Source of the DNA: Paenibacillus sp. SY21-1
GTDB taxonomy: Bacteria; Bacillota; Bacilli; Paenibacillales; Paenibacillaceae
NCBI RefSeq assembly: GCF_005222705.1
Contig: NZ_STGF01000005.1
Coordinates: forward strand, 124,001-188,000
DNA: 64,000 bases
Direction of reading: 5' to 3'
Part shown: piece after piece, positions 35,052-44,700 of the stretch
How the letters are laid out: each line of letters starts with the position of its first letter
Position numbering within the stretch: position 1 is the first letter of the stretch
Position numbers and translations under genes: made by a program
The notes under the pieces: model-generated
Told to the model about the DNA's origin: nothing
Databases searched by the model: none
Seen by the model: the letters and a program-made list of their open reading frames with translations, nothing else

Positions 35052-36332
35052 CTATTTTTTATGTGAATGTCTATATTCCTTAGGCGTGCAGCCTGTCAGT
35101 TTTTTGAAGACGCGGCTGAAATATTTGTCATCCTGATAGCCGACCATGCTGGCGATTTGAGATATTTTTATGTCATGATCGGTTAAATACAGCTTTGCAT
35201 TCTCGATGCGCAGCTGCTCCAAGTATTCGGACAGGTTGACGCCCGTTTTTTGCTTAAAGCGCCTCGATACATATTCACGGCTCAAATAGAAGGTAGAGGC
35301 GATATGCTGCAAGGTCAAATCGGTATTATAGTTGGCTTCAATGTATTGCTGAATGTCTGCGATAACGTTCCGTTCTTCAGGCGCAATCGCGTCCGAGCTG
35401 TCGCCGAACGTATACAGCCTGCTTGGGGAAGCCGTCACGTTTCGCTGCTGCAGAGCGGCTCTTGCTTCCCGATAGGCGTGGTGGACCTCCTGGGGAAAAG
35501 CTCTTACGGTGCTGATTCCAATATCCAGACGAGCTCCAAGCGTGTTCTGAAATGCCTCGTTCAAGCTGTTGGCTTGTTCATAGAGATGGGCGAGTCTGTC
35601 CCATTGCAGCAGCACGATTTCGTCCTCGCTGGACCAGCAGCGGAAAGCCAGGCCGGAACGAGCCGAACCGGACGCTTGCAGAAATTCATTGCTGATGTTT
35701 GTCAGCGAGAAAAAAAGCAAATCCCTGTGGCTGTTGTATTTATCCGCCATAGACGGGCTCAGCTCGCTTAAGCTGATAACGGAGCAATGACAGCGGTCGG
35801 CCGCAGCGAGATCCGGAAATTCGCGCCGGATATCGGACAGCTTTTTCCCCTCCTTATCAGAGTGCTGGATCAGCTCGGTAAAAATTTTTTCCCAGTAAAT
35901 AGGCTTGATCGCGTTTATTTCAATGTTGCGGCTTTGCTGCTCGCGCCGGGTGACAAGCTCCTCTTTCCATAGCGTAACAGCCTGAAGCACCGCCTTGTCA
36001 AGCTCATACGGATCAATCGGCTTCAGAATATAGTCTATGCCTCCGGTCGTCATCGAATGGCGGACAAGCTGGAAATCGTCATGTCCGCTGATGACGACCG
36101 TTTTGCTGCAGGGCGCATTCGCCTGAATCCACGTCAGCAGCTCGCAGCCGCCCACCCCTGGCATCATCATATCGGTAAAAATAATTTCCGGCCCGGCCTG
36201 CGTAATGGCTTCAATTGCCGCATTCCCGTCGCTGGCTTCCAGAATCTCCACAATGCCGTACGCTTCCCAATCCACCAGCATACGGATAGCCTCCCTGACA
36301 TGCTGCTCGTCATCGACAATCAACGCCTTCAT
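35052..36332 (-). CDS. YesN-type response regulator (AraC output)
   Basis: This 426-residue regulator has an N-terminal receiver domain with the acidic pair in VDDEQHV, the phospho-acceptor Asp in IIFTDMMMPG (about residue 56) and the Lys in ILKPID. A long central linker domain (150-310) follows. A C-terminal AraC-type DNA-binding domain has two helix-turn-helix motifs, LTLQHIASTFYLSREYVSRRF and ISQIASMVGYQDDKYFSRVF. Its start codon overlaps the stop of the sensor kinase gene (ATGA on the reverse strand), so both are made together. It is predicted to activate the divergent sugar ABC transporter genes. Identity is secure; the sugar is inferred from the amylase nearby. Confidence 0.92.
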   Translation of the reverse strand: MKALIVDDEQHVREAIRMLVDWEAYGIVEILEASDGNAAIEAITQAGPEIIFTDMMMPGVGGCELLTWIQANAPCSKTVVISGHDDFQLVRHSMTTGGIDYILKPIDPYELDKAVLQAVTLWKEELVTRREQQSRNIEINAIKPIYWEKIFTELIQHSDKEGKKLSDIRREFPDLAAADRCHCSVISLSELSPSMADKYNSHRDLLFFSLTNISNEFLQASGSARSGLAFRCWSSEDEIVLLQWDRLAHLYEQANSLNEAFQNTLGARLDIGISTVRAFPQEVHHAYREARAALQQRNVTASPSRLYTFGDSSDAIAPEERNVIADIQQYIEANYNTDLTLQHIASTFYLSREYVSRRFKQKTGVNLSEYLEQLRIENAKLYLTDHDIKISQIASMVGYQDDKYFSRVFKKLTGCTPKEYRHSHKK

Positions 36333-38155
36333 CTCGCTGTCCCTCCCTTGTCCATCGGTATGCGGATGAGTACGATAAAACCTTCTCCTTCACGTCCCAT
36401 AAGCGTTATCGTAGACTCATTGTTGAAAAATAAACGCAGCCGCATCACAACATTGGCAAGCCCGATATGCGGGTGCTGGCGATCGGCGCTTGCGCGCTCC
36501 GGGCGGTCCAATGCTGCTTGCAGTCTGGCCATCTCCTCCTGCGCCAGCCCCTTCCCATTGTCCTCTACCGAAATGGCGATCGCGCCATCCTCCTCTTTGC
36601 AGCAGCGAACGGTGATGGTAACCGCCGCCTCCGCTTGCCCAATGCCGTGCTTAAACACATTTTCAACGAGCGGCTGCACGATCATTTTAGGCACTTCTAT
36701 ATGCTCAACCTCAGGGTCTACAAAAAACTCGGCTTGCAGCTTGTCTCCAAACCGCTGCATTTGCAGGTCCAGATACGCTTTAACATGCTCGATTTCCTTG
36801 ACAAGCGGCACGATCGTTTCCTCGCTATTCATGTTGTAACGCATCAGTCTGCCAAGCGAGGAAATAAGCATATAAAGCTTGCGATCCTTGTGCTTAAGCG
36901 CCAGCGTGCCGATGGATTGCAGCGCGTTATTCATAAAATGCGGATTAATCTGGGCTTGAAGCGCTTTGAGCTGATTCGTTTTGCTGGCGATTTCCAGTCG
37001 GTATTCCCGCAAAATCAAATGATTGATCTGCTCCATCAGCTGCCGGAAGCGACGGGCGAGAATGCCGATTTCGTCATTGCTATGAATCGGAATATCGACC
37101 TCCAGATTGCCCGATTTCATGGCGTGAATGGAGGAGAGCAGACGTTTGATCGGCTTTGTAATCTGATACGAGATGTAGATCGTCGTAATGACCGTGATCA
37201 GCAGAAAAAAACCAAGCACCAAGCTGTTGATCCTCGTGATATCCCTTGCCTGGCTGTACAAATGATGATACGGAATACGCTTGGCGATCGACCAATCCAT
37301 ATAATTGTTTTCCAGCTTTTCATATACGACAATTCCTTTGAACGAATCCGTTTGCAGCTCGAATTGGCCATGCCCGCCCTTTTCCGCGAGCATGCGCTTA
37401 ATCCAATCCTCCTCGGCCCTTGCCCCGATCTGTGACTCATCGGAGCTGTACACGACTTGTGCGCGTTCGTTCACAATCCACAGCTCCTCCTTGTCCCGGG
37501 TATACAGCATTTCGCTAATTGTGCGAATATAGTCCAGCTTCAGATCAATGGACAGTCTTCCGAGCTCGCGATCCGACGGGATGTCGAGAATGGGGCGGTG
37601 GAAGGATATAACCGTTTGCGGAAAATAATAAGCGAATTTTTTCCGTTCGTCTACCCCATAGGCGTGGCTGGTGTGGGACGGCTGGACATAGCCGGAGGGC
37701 AGCCAGTCAATATGCTCCGCATCGGGCGCTTTGACACCGTTTTCATAACGGAGCAGTCCTCCCGACAGCAGAAAGGTATGATCCCCTTTGTTGAAATGCA
37801 CAAGCACCTGAAAAATATCCGGGCTGTTCATGGCCATATTCTGCAGGGTAGCGCTGATCGTAGCACGCTGGTTAAATTCGTCGTAATCGGTGGAGAGGCC
37901 GTTCTGCAGCAGACGGAACAGGGCATCTCCGTTATTCGAGCCAAAATAGACCGTATTGTACAGCTTGTTGAACAGCTCGAAATAGTTCAGCAAGTTGGTT
38001 TTTCCTTGAAACAGGAGCTTGGAGTTGTCCTTGATCGCCTGTTCGGTAAGGGCCGCAGTCGTTCGGTTGTACGTGATCAGCATGGAAATGCTGATGGGCA
38101 AGATGGTTGCCGCCATCAAAACGATCATCAGTTTTTTGCGAAGACTGCTTCTCAT
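36329..38155 (-). CDS. YesM-type sensor histidine kinase
   Basis: This 608-residue membrane kinase has two transmembrane helices. The first is at about 9-30, and the second at about 290-315, before a HAMP domain (IKRLLSSIHAMKSGNLEVDIP). The large extracytoplasmic region between them senses the signal. The His_kinase domain contains the phospho-acceptor in LQAQINPHFMNNALQSIG; the usual LYNTLES after the His is changed to MNNALQS. The ATPase domain shows VQPLVENVFKHGI and DNGKGL. GGAG precedes the ATG on the reverse strand. It pairs with the adjacent YesN-type regulator and is divergent from a sugar transporter operon, 130 bases away. Confidence 0.92.
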   Translation of the reverse strand: MRSSLRKKLMIVLMAATILPISISMLITYNRTTAALTEQAIKDNSKLLFQGKTNLLNYFELFNKLYNTVYFGSNNGDALFRLLQNGLSTDYDEFNQRATISATLQNMAMNSPDIFQVLVHFNKGDHTFLLSGGLLRYENGVKAPDAEHIDWLPSGYVQPSHTSHAYGVDERKKFAYYFPQTVISFHRPILDIPSDRELGRLSIDLKLDYIRTISEMLYTRDKEELWIVNERAQVVYSSDESQIGARAEEDWIKRMLAEKGGHGQFELQTDSFKGIVVYEKLENNYMDWSIAKRIPYHHLYSQARDITRINSLVLGFFLLITVITTIYISYQITKPIKRLLSSIHAMKSGNLEVDIPIHSNDEIGILARRFRQLMEQINHLILREYRLEIASKTNQLKALQAQINPHFMNNALQSIGTLALKHKDRKLYMLISSLGRLMRYNMNSEETIVPLVKEIEHVKAYLDLQMQRFGDKLQAEFFVDPEVEHIEVPKMIVQPLVENVFKHGIGQAEAAVTITVRCCKEEDGAIAISVEDNGKGLAQEEMARLQAALDRPERASADRQHPHIGLANVVMRLRLFFNNESTITLMGREGEGFIVLIRIPMDKGGTAR

Positions 38156-38287
38156 AACCGCTCCTCCATGTCAATATAGTCCACCTTAATTCATCATTTA
38201 TCTCAGTGTACAGCCAATTTTCCGACTTGTATACTACAAAAACAGCCAGCACTTCAGGACTGGAAAGATGAAAGGAGCAACGAGAAT

Positions 38288-39178
38288 ATGATTCAGACCC
38301 GGCGACAACAAGCAAGCCAGTGGCTGCAGCAGCTGTATTTACTTGGACCGGCTCTCCTGTTTTTTACGGTGATCGTGCTTATTCCGTTCGTCATGGGCAT
38401 GTATTATTCGTTTACCGATTGGAACGGCGTTTCGAATGAGGTGACATGGGTAGGGCTAAACAATTTTGCAACGATTTTTACCGGTGACGAAGGCTTTAGG
38501 AACGCTTTTGTTTTTACTCTTAAATTTACGGTAACGGCGGTTATCCTGACCAACCTGCTCGGTTTTGTGCTGGCCCTGCTGTTAACCCGGCCGCTCCGAA
38601 CCCGAAACGCGCTGCGGACGATTTTTTTCCTGCCTAACGTGATTGGCGGATTGCTGCTTGGATTTATTTGGCAGTTTATATTTACAAAGGGCTTTGCGGC
38701 CGTAGGAGATGCTACGGGAATCGGATTTTTTAATTTGCCGTGGCTTGGCGACGCATCGACCGGCTTCTGGGGCGTCGTGATCGTGAGCGTATGGCAGGGG
38801 GCGGGCTATTTGATGGTCATTTATATCGCCGGCCTTATCAACATTCCGGGCGAGCTGATGGAAGCGGCCGATATCGACGGAGCGGGTTTTGGACAGAAGC
38901 TGAAAAACATCATCGTGCCGCTTATTATGCCGGCAGTGACCGTCTGTCTATTCCTTACGCTATCCAATTCGTTCAAGGTATTCGACGTCGTGTACTCCTT
39001 GACGCGCGGCGGTCCGTACAACTCAACGGAGCCGGTCACGATGGATATTTATTTTGAAGCGTTCACCAATAATCGGATGGGTCTTGGCGCAGCCAAAGCG
39101 CTTCTCTTCTTTGTGATCGTTGCGGCGATCACGATGCTCCAGGTCATGCTGACCAAGCGCAAGGAGGTGCAATCATGA
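38288..39178 (+). CDS. Carbohydrate ABC permease, MalF/UgpA type
   Basis: This 296-residue inner-membrane protein has six predicted helices and belongs to the CUT1 sugar permeases. The EAA coupling loop reads ELMEAADIDGAGFGQKLKNIIVP, of which EAADIDGAG is the conserved core. AAAGGAG is ten bases before the ATG. Its stop overlaps the ATG of the next permease by four bases. It is divergent from the YesM/YesN pair and upstream of a binding lipoprotein and a giant amylase, so maltodextrins are the likely cargo. No ATPase is encoded here; CUT1 systems of firmicutes often share a distant MsmX-type ATPase. Confidence 0.92.
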   Translation: MIQTRRQQASQWLQQLYLLGPALLFFTVIVLIPFVMGMYYSFTDWNGVSNEVTWVGLNNFATIFTGDEGFRNAFVFTLKFTVTAVILTNLLGFVLALLLTRPLRTRNALRTIFFLPNVIGGLLLGFIWQFIFTKGFAAVGDATGIGFFNLPWLGDASTGFWGVVIVSVWQGAGYLMVIYIAGLINIPGELMEAADIDGAGFGQKLKNIIVPLIMPAVTVCLFLTLSNSFKVFDVVYSLTRGGPYNSTEPVTMDIYFEAFTNNRMGLGAAKALLFFVIVAAITMLQVMLTKRKEVQS

Positions 39179-40014
39179 TGGGTACGGCACGAAGCATCTC
39201 GGCGCGCAACCTGCTGTTCGAGTTGATCGCGATTTTGCTGGCGTTATTGTTTCTCGTCCCGTTCTACTTTGTATTGGTCAATTCGATTAAAAGCTTTGCG
39301 GATTTGCTTCTCAACTCTGCCGGGCTGCCGAAGGACATTATCTGGAGCAACTATTCGAAGGTGTGGGACATTATCCAGTATCCAAAAGCATTTTTGAATT
39401 CCTTGATCGTTACGGTCATCTCCAACCTTGGCATTGCCGTATTCAGCTCAATGGCGGCTTACAGACTGGTTCGGCGTCCAAGCAGGTTCAATCAGCTGGT
39501 GTTCAGTCTGTTTGTGGCGGCGATGGTCATTCCGTTTCAATCGATCATGATTCCGCTCGTCAAGGTAGCGAACACGGCGGGCCTTATGAATTCGCTCCCG
39601 GGGCTGATTGTCTGCTATTTCGGCTTCGGCATATCCTTGTCGACGTTTTTATTCCACGGCTTTGTGAAGGCGATTCCGCTGGAGATCGAAGAGGCGGCGA
39701 TCGTAGACGGAACGACTCCGTACGGGGTATTCTGGCGAATTGTATTTCCGCTGCTCAAGCCGATGACGGTTACCGTTATTTTGTTGAACAGCCTGTGGAT
39801 ATGGAACGATTTTCTGCTGCCGTCGCTCGTTATTCCGGATGCGGACCTTCGTACGATTCCGCTTGCAACAAGCGCCTTTTTCGCGCAATATACGAAGCAG
39901 TGGGATTTGGCGCTGGCCGGATTGGTGCTCGGCGTCACGCCGATCGTCATTTTTTTCCTTGCCATGCAGAGACATATTATCGAGGGAATTACGGCCGGCT
40001 CGGTCAAAGGCTAA
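39175..40014 (+). CDS. Carbohydrate ABC permease, MalG/UgpE type
   Basis: This 279-residue inner-membrane protein is the second CUT1 permease subunit. Its EAA loop contains IEEAAIVDGTTPYGVFWRIV, and the C-terminal motif HIIEGITAGSVKG is typical of MalG-like proteins. It overlaps the upstream permease by four bases, so the two are translated as a pair. The gene is followed after about 105 bases by the substrate-binding lipoprotein, an order (permease, permease, binding protein) that differs from the more usual one with the binding protein first. It shares the regulation of the upstream permease. Confidence 0.92.
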   Translation: MMGTARSISARNLLFELIAILLALLFLVPFYFVLVNSIKSFADLLLNSAGLPKDIIWSNYSKVWDIIQYPKAFLNSLIVTVISNLGIAVFSSMAAYRLVRRPSRFNQLVFSLFVAAMVIPFQSIMIPLVKVANTAGLMNSLPGLIVCYFGFGISLSTFLFHGFVKAIPLEIEEAAIVDGTTPYGVFWRIVFPLLKPMTVTVILLNSLWIWNDFLLPSLVIPDADLRTIPLATSAFFAQYTKQWDLALAGLVLGVTPIVIFFLAMQRHIIEGITAGSVKG

Positions 40015-40121
40015 TATGTTCCACCTAACTGGTCAACAGCGTTGGTGTTTCCTGAATCGCAGGACTTATATAATGAGCGTGTAAAGGCATTCCTATCATT
40101 CAAAACAAGCGGGAGGTCCAC

Positions 40122-41441
40122 ATGAAAAAGAAAATAGCGATGGTTATGATGAGTTCCGCACTGGCAATGTCCGCGTTGACGGCTTGCGGCAGCAGTTCAA
40201 CCAATAACGGTGAATCCGGAGAGAATGCGACGAATGCGGCTACGGAGGCGCCGGCTGCAAATGGCGAAAAAAAGGTGCTGAAAATTTTTCAGTTCAAGGT
40301 TGAAATTGCCGATGCGCTTTCCCGTCTGGAAAAGGAATATGAGGCGGCCTTTCCGAACATCGATCTGAAAATCGAGACGGTAGGCGGAGGCGCCGATTAC
40401 GGTGCCGCGCTAAAGGCCAAATTCGCGTCGGGAGACGAGCCGGATATCTTTAATAACGGCGGCTGGAATGAAGCGGTTGTCTGGAAGGACAAGATGGAGG
40501 ATCTGTCGGGAGAGCCGTGGGTAGCCGAGCTGATCGAGTCGACCAAGCAGCAGATTACGCTGGACGGGAAGCTGCTTGGCATGCCGATGAATACGGAGGG
40601 CTACGGCTATATTTACAATAAAGCTCTATTCGAAAAAGCAGGTATAGCCGAGGTTCCTACAACGCTGACCGGACTTCGCGAGGCTTCGCAGAAGCTGAAG
40701 GATGCGGGCATTACGCCGTTCCAGAACGGATATGGCGAGTGGTGGGTGCTCGGCAATCACACCTTTAATACGGCGCTTGCCAAACAGCCGGACCCGCTGG
40801 CGTTCGTTAACGGGATCAAGGACGGCTCGCAAACCTTTGCAGACAATGCTTTGTTCAAGGAATGGGTGAATCTGATTGACGCGACGCTCGAGTTTGGACA
40901 GAAAAACCCGCTCACGACCGACTACAACACGCAGGTGACGGAGTTTGCGGCCGGAGGGGCGGCAATGACTCAGCAGGGCAACTGGACGCAAGTGCAGATC
41001 GACAGCGTAAACGCTGATGCCGATCTGGGGCTGGCTCCGATGCCGCTTAATGACGATACGGCGCTGAATGACAATATTTTTGTCGGCGTTCCGTCCAACT
41101 GGGTCGTTAACAACCAATCGAAGGTGAAGCAGGAAGCGAAGGATTTTCTGAACTGGCTGGTTACCTCGGATGCGGGCAAACGCTACATTGTAGAAGAGTT
41201 CAAGTTTATTCCGGCGCTTAAAAATATCGCGTTCACATCCGAGCAGCTCGGCGATATTGCGGCATCCATTGCGGAATACAGCAGCGCAGGCAAAACGCTG
41301 CCATGGGTATGGGCGATGCTTCCGGACGGAAGCACGCAGGAGATCGGGGCTTCCATTCAAGCTTATATCGGCGGCAAGCTGTCCAAGGATGAACTGCTTG
41401 CGTCATTCGATAAAACGGTGCAAGGCCTATTGAAGAAATAA
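40122..41441 (+). CDS. Sugar-binding lipoprotein (CUT1 family)
   Basis: This 439-residue extracytoplasmic solute-binding protein family 1 member delivers sugar to the two permeases. The signal peptide ends in the lipobox LTAC with Cys22, followed by a Ser/Asn/Ala-rich linker (22-50). The mature lobes carry typical features: FASGDEPDIFNNGGWNEA, GKLLGMPMNTEGYGYIYNK and AMTQQGNWTQ. Several exposed aromatic residues would stack against sugar rings. GGGAGG is nine bases before the ATG. There is no clear terminator in the following 285 bases, so part of the transcript may continue into the amylase gene, although that gene has its own cre-type site. Confidence 0.9.
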   Translation: MKKKIAMVMMSSALAMSALTACGSSSTNNGESGENATNAATEAPAANGEKKVLKIFQFKVEIADALSRLEKEYEAAFPNIDLKIETVGGGADYGAALKAKFASGDEPDIFNNGGWNEAVVWKDKMEDLSGEPWVAELIESTKQQITLDGKLLGMPMNTEGYGYIYNKALFEKAGIAEVPTTLTGLREASQKLKDAGITPFQNGYGEWWVLGNHTFNTALAKQPDPLAFVNGIKDGSQTFADNALFKEWVNLIDATLEFGQKNPLTTDYNTQVTEFAAGGAAMTQQGNWTQVQIDSVNADADLGLAPMPLNDDTALNDNIFVGVPSNWVVNNQSKVKQEAKDFLNWLVTSDAGKRYIVEEFKFIPALKNIAFTSEQLGDIAASIAEYSSAGKTLPWVWAMLPDGSTQEIGASIQAYIGGKLSKDELLASFDKTVQGLLKK

Positions 41442-41630
41442 GGTCAGCCATAACCGGCATTGTTCCCTGCGGGCCCCTGTTCGGGCGGCCCTCGGGGCGC
41501 ATTGCTGCAATCAAGCGACAGCGCTCCTTACGCAAGAATGAAAAAACGGCTACATAAGTGCTGCAAAAGACTGCGCGAAATAAAGCTTTGCCGGTGAAGG
41601 ACGGCAAAAGCCATTCTGTTTCATTTGATA

Positions 41631-41644
41631 TGGAAACGCTTTCA
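41631..41644 (+). promoter_or_regulatory. CcpA cre site upstream of the amylase
   Basis: TGGAAACGCTTTCA agrees with the cre consensus TGNAARCGNWWWCA at every position. It lies about 85 bases before the amylase start, consistent with catabolite repression. A convincing promoter is not visible; TTGATA (41625-41630) just upstream is a candidate -35. Confidence 0.75.
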
Positions 41645-41727
41645 AATAAGAGTGGCGATGCTCAACAAAGCAGGAATGCAAGTCGATGGTTGCGGTATAA
41701 AACTTTTTAGATAACAGGAGGCAGATC

Positions 41728-44700
41728 ATGCGAAATGAAGCCATACGTTGGAAGAAGCATACAGCACTGCTGATCAGTGCGATCTTGCTGCTGCAAATGT
41801 GGATGGCTGCGGCAGCTCCGGGGCGCGCATATGCGGAGTCGGAAGCGGCAGGGCGGGAAGAAGCCGCCGACACAGTGGGCGGGAAGCATTCAGAAACGGC
41901 TGAGCAAGGAGCTCTATCCGAGGCTGCAGAGGGGCCCTCCGCCGACGTCTTGATCGATCGGCCCGGAGGAGCAAGCGATTGGTATTTGACGGGCTCCTTC
42001 CAAGGGTGGAACAACAGCGGTACGTCGTTTGCCCATCTTGTGGGCGAGTTCTACGCCATATCAATCGTTCTGGATGCAGGAACTCACGAGTTCAAGCTTA
42101 CCAAAAACGGCACATGGGACGGTTTTTCCAATAACGGCAATAATTTTTCCTTAACGCTGACCGAAGCGTCAAAAGTAAACGTATATATTAACGATGAGCT
42201 CCAGCAGGCCCGGATCAGCGTGCCTGGCGTAGAGGGGCTTGCCAGCTATGCTCCGACGCTCGGAGTGAATAAATGGCCTCGTCTCGTCGGGTCGATCCAG
42301 ACCGTATTTCAAGAGCCGGAATGGAGTCCTTCCGAGGCGGGGCAGCTGTTTGTCGATTATTACTTCAACAACACAGTCTATAAGCTTCAAGCGGCGATTC
42401 CGGCGGGCCGCTACGAGGCGAAGGCGGCGTTCGGCGCCGATTGGGAGGAATCCTACGGCTATAACGGAAGCGGCGACAATCTGTCTGTCGTCGTTCTGGA
42501 CTCGTCGGAGGTTACGTTCTCCCTTGATTATTCCGCTCAGGAGAGGGTGCTGACGCATGATTACAAGCCGGTTGACGGCCAATTCGACGGTATGATCCGC
42601 ACTGATCGGATCCAGTTCGACAGCCGTTCCGCGACGTTCAAGAAGCCGTTCGGCGCCATTGCCGAGGGACAGCAGCCCTTGACGCTCCGCATTGCGGCGA
42701 AGAAGGACGATGTACAGGCGGCTCGCGTAGAGCTTAGCAATGCGGAGGCGCTAGCGAGCACCTTTGACATGCGCAAGGTGACCTCGGTCGGCGAGCTCGA
42801 TTATTTCGAGACGATTATTCCAGGGGAAGTGTTCCGGGGCATCGGCGTCTGGGGCTACAAATTTATTCTGATCGACGGACCGGCCAAGGTGGAGTTCGGA
42901 GACGACGGGCAGCGCGGCGGCACGGGAAGCGCAGCGGACGAGGGAGCCGTACCGTTCGAGCTAACGGTGTACGATGCGAATTTTCATACGCCGGACTGGA
43001 TGAAGAATGCTGTCGTGTATCAAATTTTTCCAGACCGCTTTTTTGACGGAGAGACATCGAACAACCGGGCCAAGCTGGTCGACGGCTACCGCGGCGATCG
43101 TTCGGAGGATCGGACCGGAGAGGAAATTCTTCCGTTTCCGCTGCAATATTTCGATGGGGGCGTGGAAGGGGAGCCTGCTCCGGATCAAGTGTGGGGAGAA
43201 TGGAGCGACATTCCGGAAATGCCGGATCGGCTGACGCCGGAGAATAAGCCTTATTTTCCCGATTCCACTACGGATGGCATATGGACCAACGAATTTTATG
43301 GCGGCGACATACAGGGCGTAGAGGCTAAGCTGAACTATCTGGAGTCGATCGGGGTAACGGCGATTTACTTCAATCCTGTCGCATGGGCGGGTTCCAATCA
43401 TAAGTACGACGCGACGGACTACAAGCATCTTGATCCGATGTTCGGCGAGCCGGTCTACCATACGCCTGGCGATCCGAAATCCGGTCTGGATTACAAGGCG
43501 ACGCGAATCGCCTCGGACAAAATCTTTATCGATTTTGCGGGCAAGGCCAGAGAACGCGGCATTCATATTATTACGGACGGCGTGTTCAACCATGTGGGAG
43601 ACGACTCGATCTATTTTGACCGCTATGAAAAATATCCCGAAATCGGAGCCTACGAATATTGGGCCAAGGTGTGGGATCATGTCAACGATGACGATATGAC
43701 GCAAGCGCAGGCGGAGCAGGCCGTCATCGACGGGTTTATCGGCAAAATCAATCCTGCGACGGGTACGAATTATAAATACCCCGAGGATTTTGAATTTACA
43801 ACATGGTTCACCGTTCACAATCAAAAAGTGCTCAGCCGCGACAACGCTTATATGTACAAATACGATTCCTGGTGGGGCTACGATTCTTTGCCTGCGATGG
43901 ATGCCGTAGAGCCTGCCGAGGGAGACGAGCACGGGCTTGAAGGGCTGCATGAATGGAATGTGCAAAGCTACAGAGAGCATGTCATCGGCTACGATTTGAC
44001 GCAAATGAACGAACAGGAGCAGCAAGCGGCGATGCAGCATACCGCCTCCCAGCGCTGGAACTGGATGGGCGCGAGCGGCTGGAGGCTGGACGTTGCTCCG
44101 GACGTTTCGTTCGGTACGTGGGAGAAATTCCGCGAGGCGGTAAAATCGCAAACAGGACTTGCGAATGCAAACGGCAGACCGATCGACGATCCGATCATCC
44201 TTGGCGAGGAATGGGGAGTGGCCACCCATTATCTGCTTGGCAATCAGTTTGATTCGGTTATGAATTACCGTTTCCGTGCGGCGCTGCAATCTTTTCTGAC
44301 GGGAGGCAGCGCAGAGTCGATGCATGCGGCGCTGGAGTCCATTCGCGAGGATTACCCGAAGGAAGCGTGGCTGGCGATGCTTAATCTGGTCGGTTCGCAT
44401 GATACGACGCGCAATATTACGAAGCTGGACCACCCGGAGTACGAGGAGAACCGAATCGGCATCGCTGAACCGGCAACGGATAAGGCGCGCAAGCTGCAGG
44501 AATTGACGGCTATTTTCCAGATGGGATATCCTGGCGCGCCGATGATTTATTACGGTGACGAGGTAGGGCTTGAGGGGACGAAGGACCCGGATTCCAGACG
44601 AACATTCCCGTGGGAGCGGGTTGCGGAGGAGAATGGTGCCTTTAGCGGAACAGGAAGCTATGCTTCATTATTCGGTGTCTATCAAAAAGCCGCCGACATT

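Noticed and set aside
42961..44433. 490-residue reverse-strand frame inside the amylase
   Set aside because: It mirrors the GH13 catalytic region, whose motifs are certain on the forward strand.
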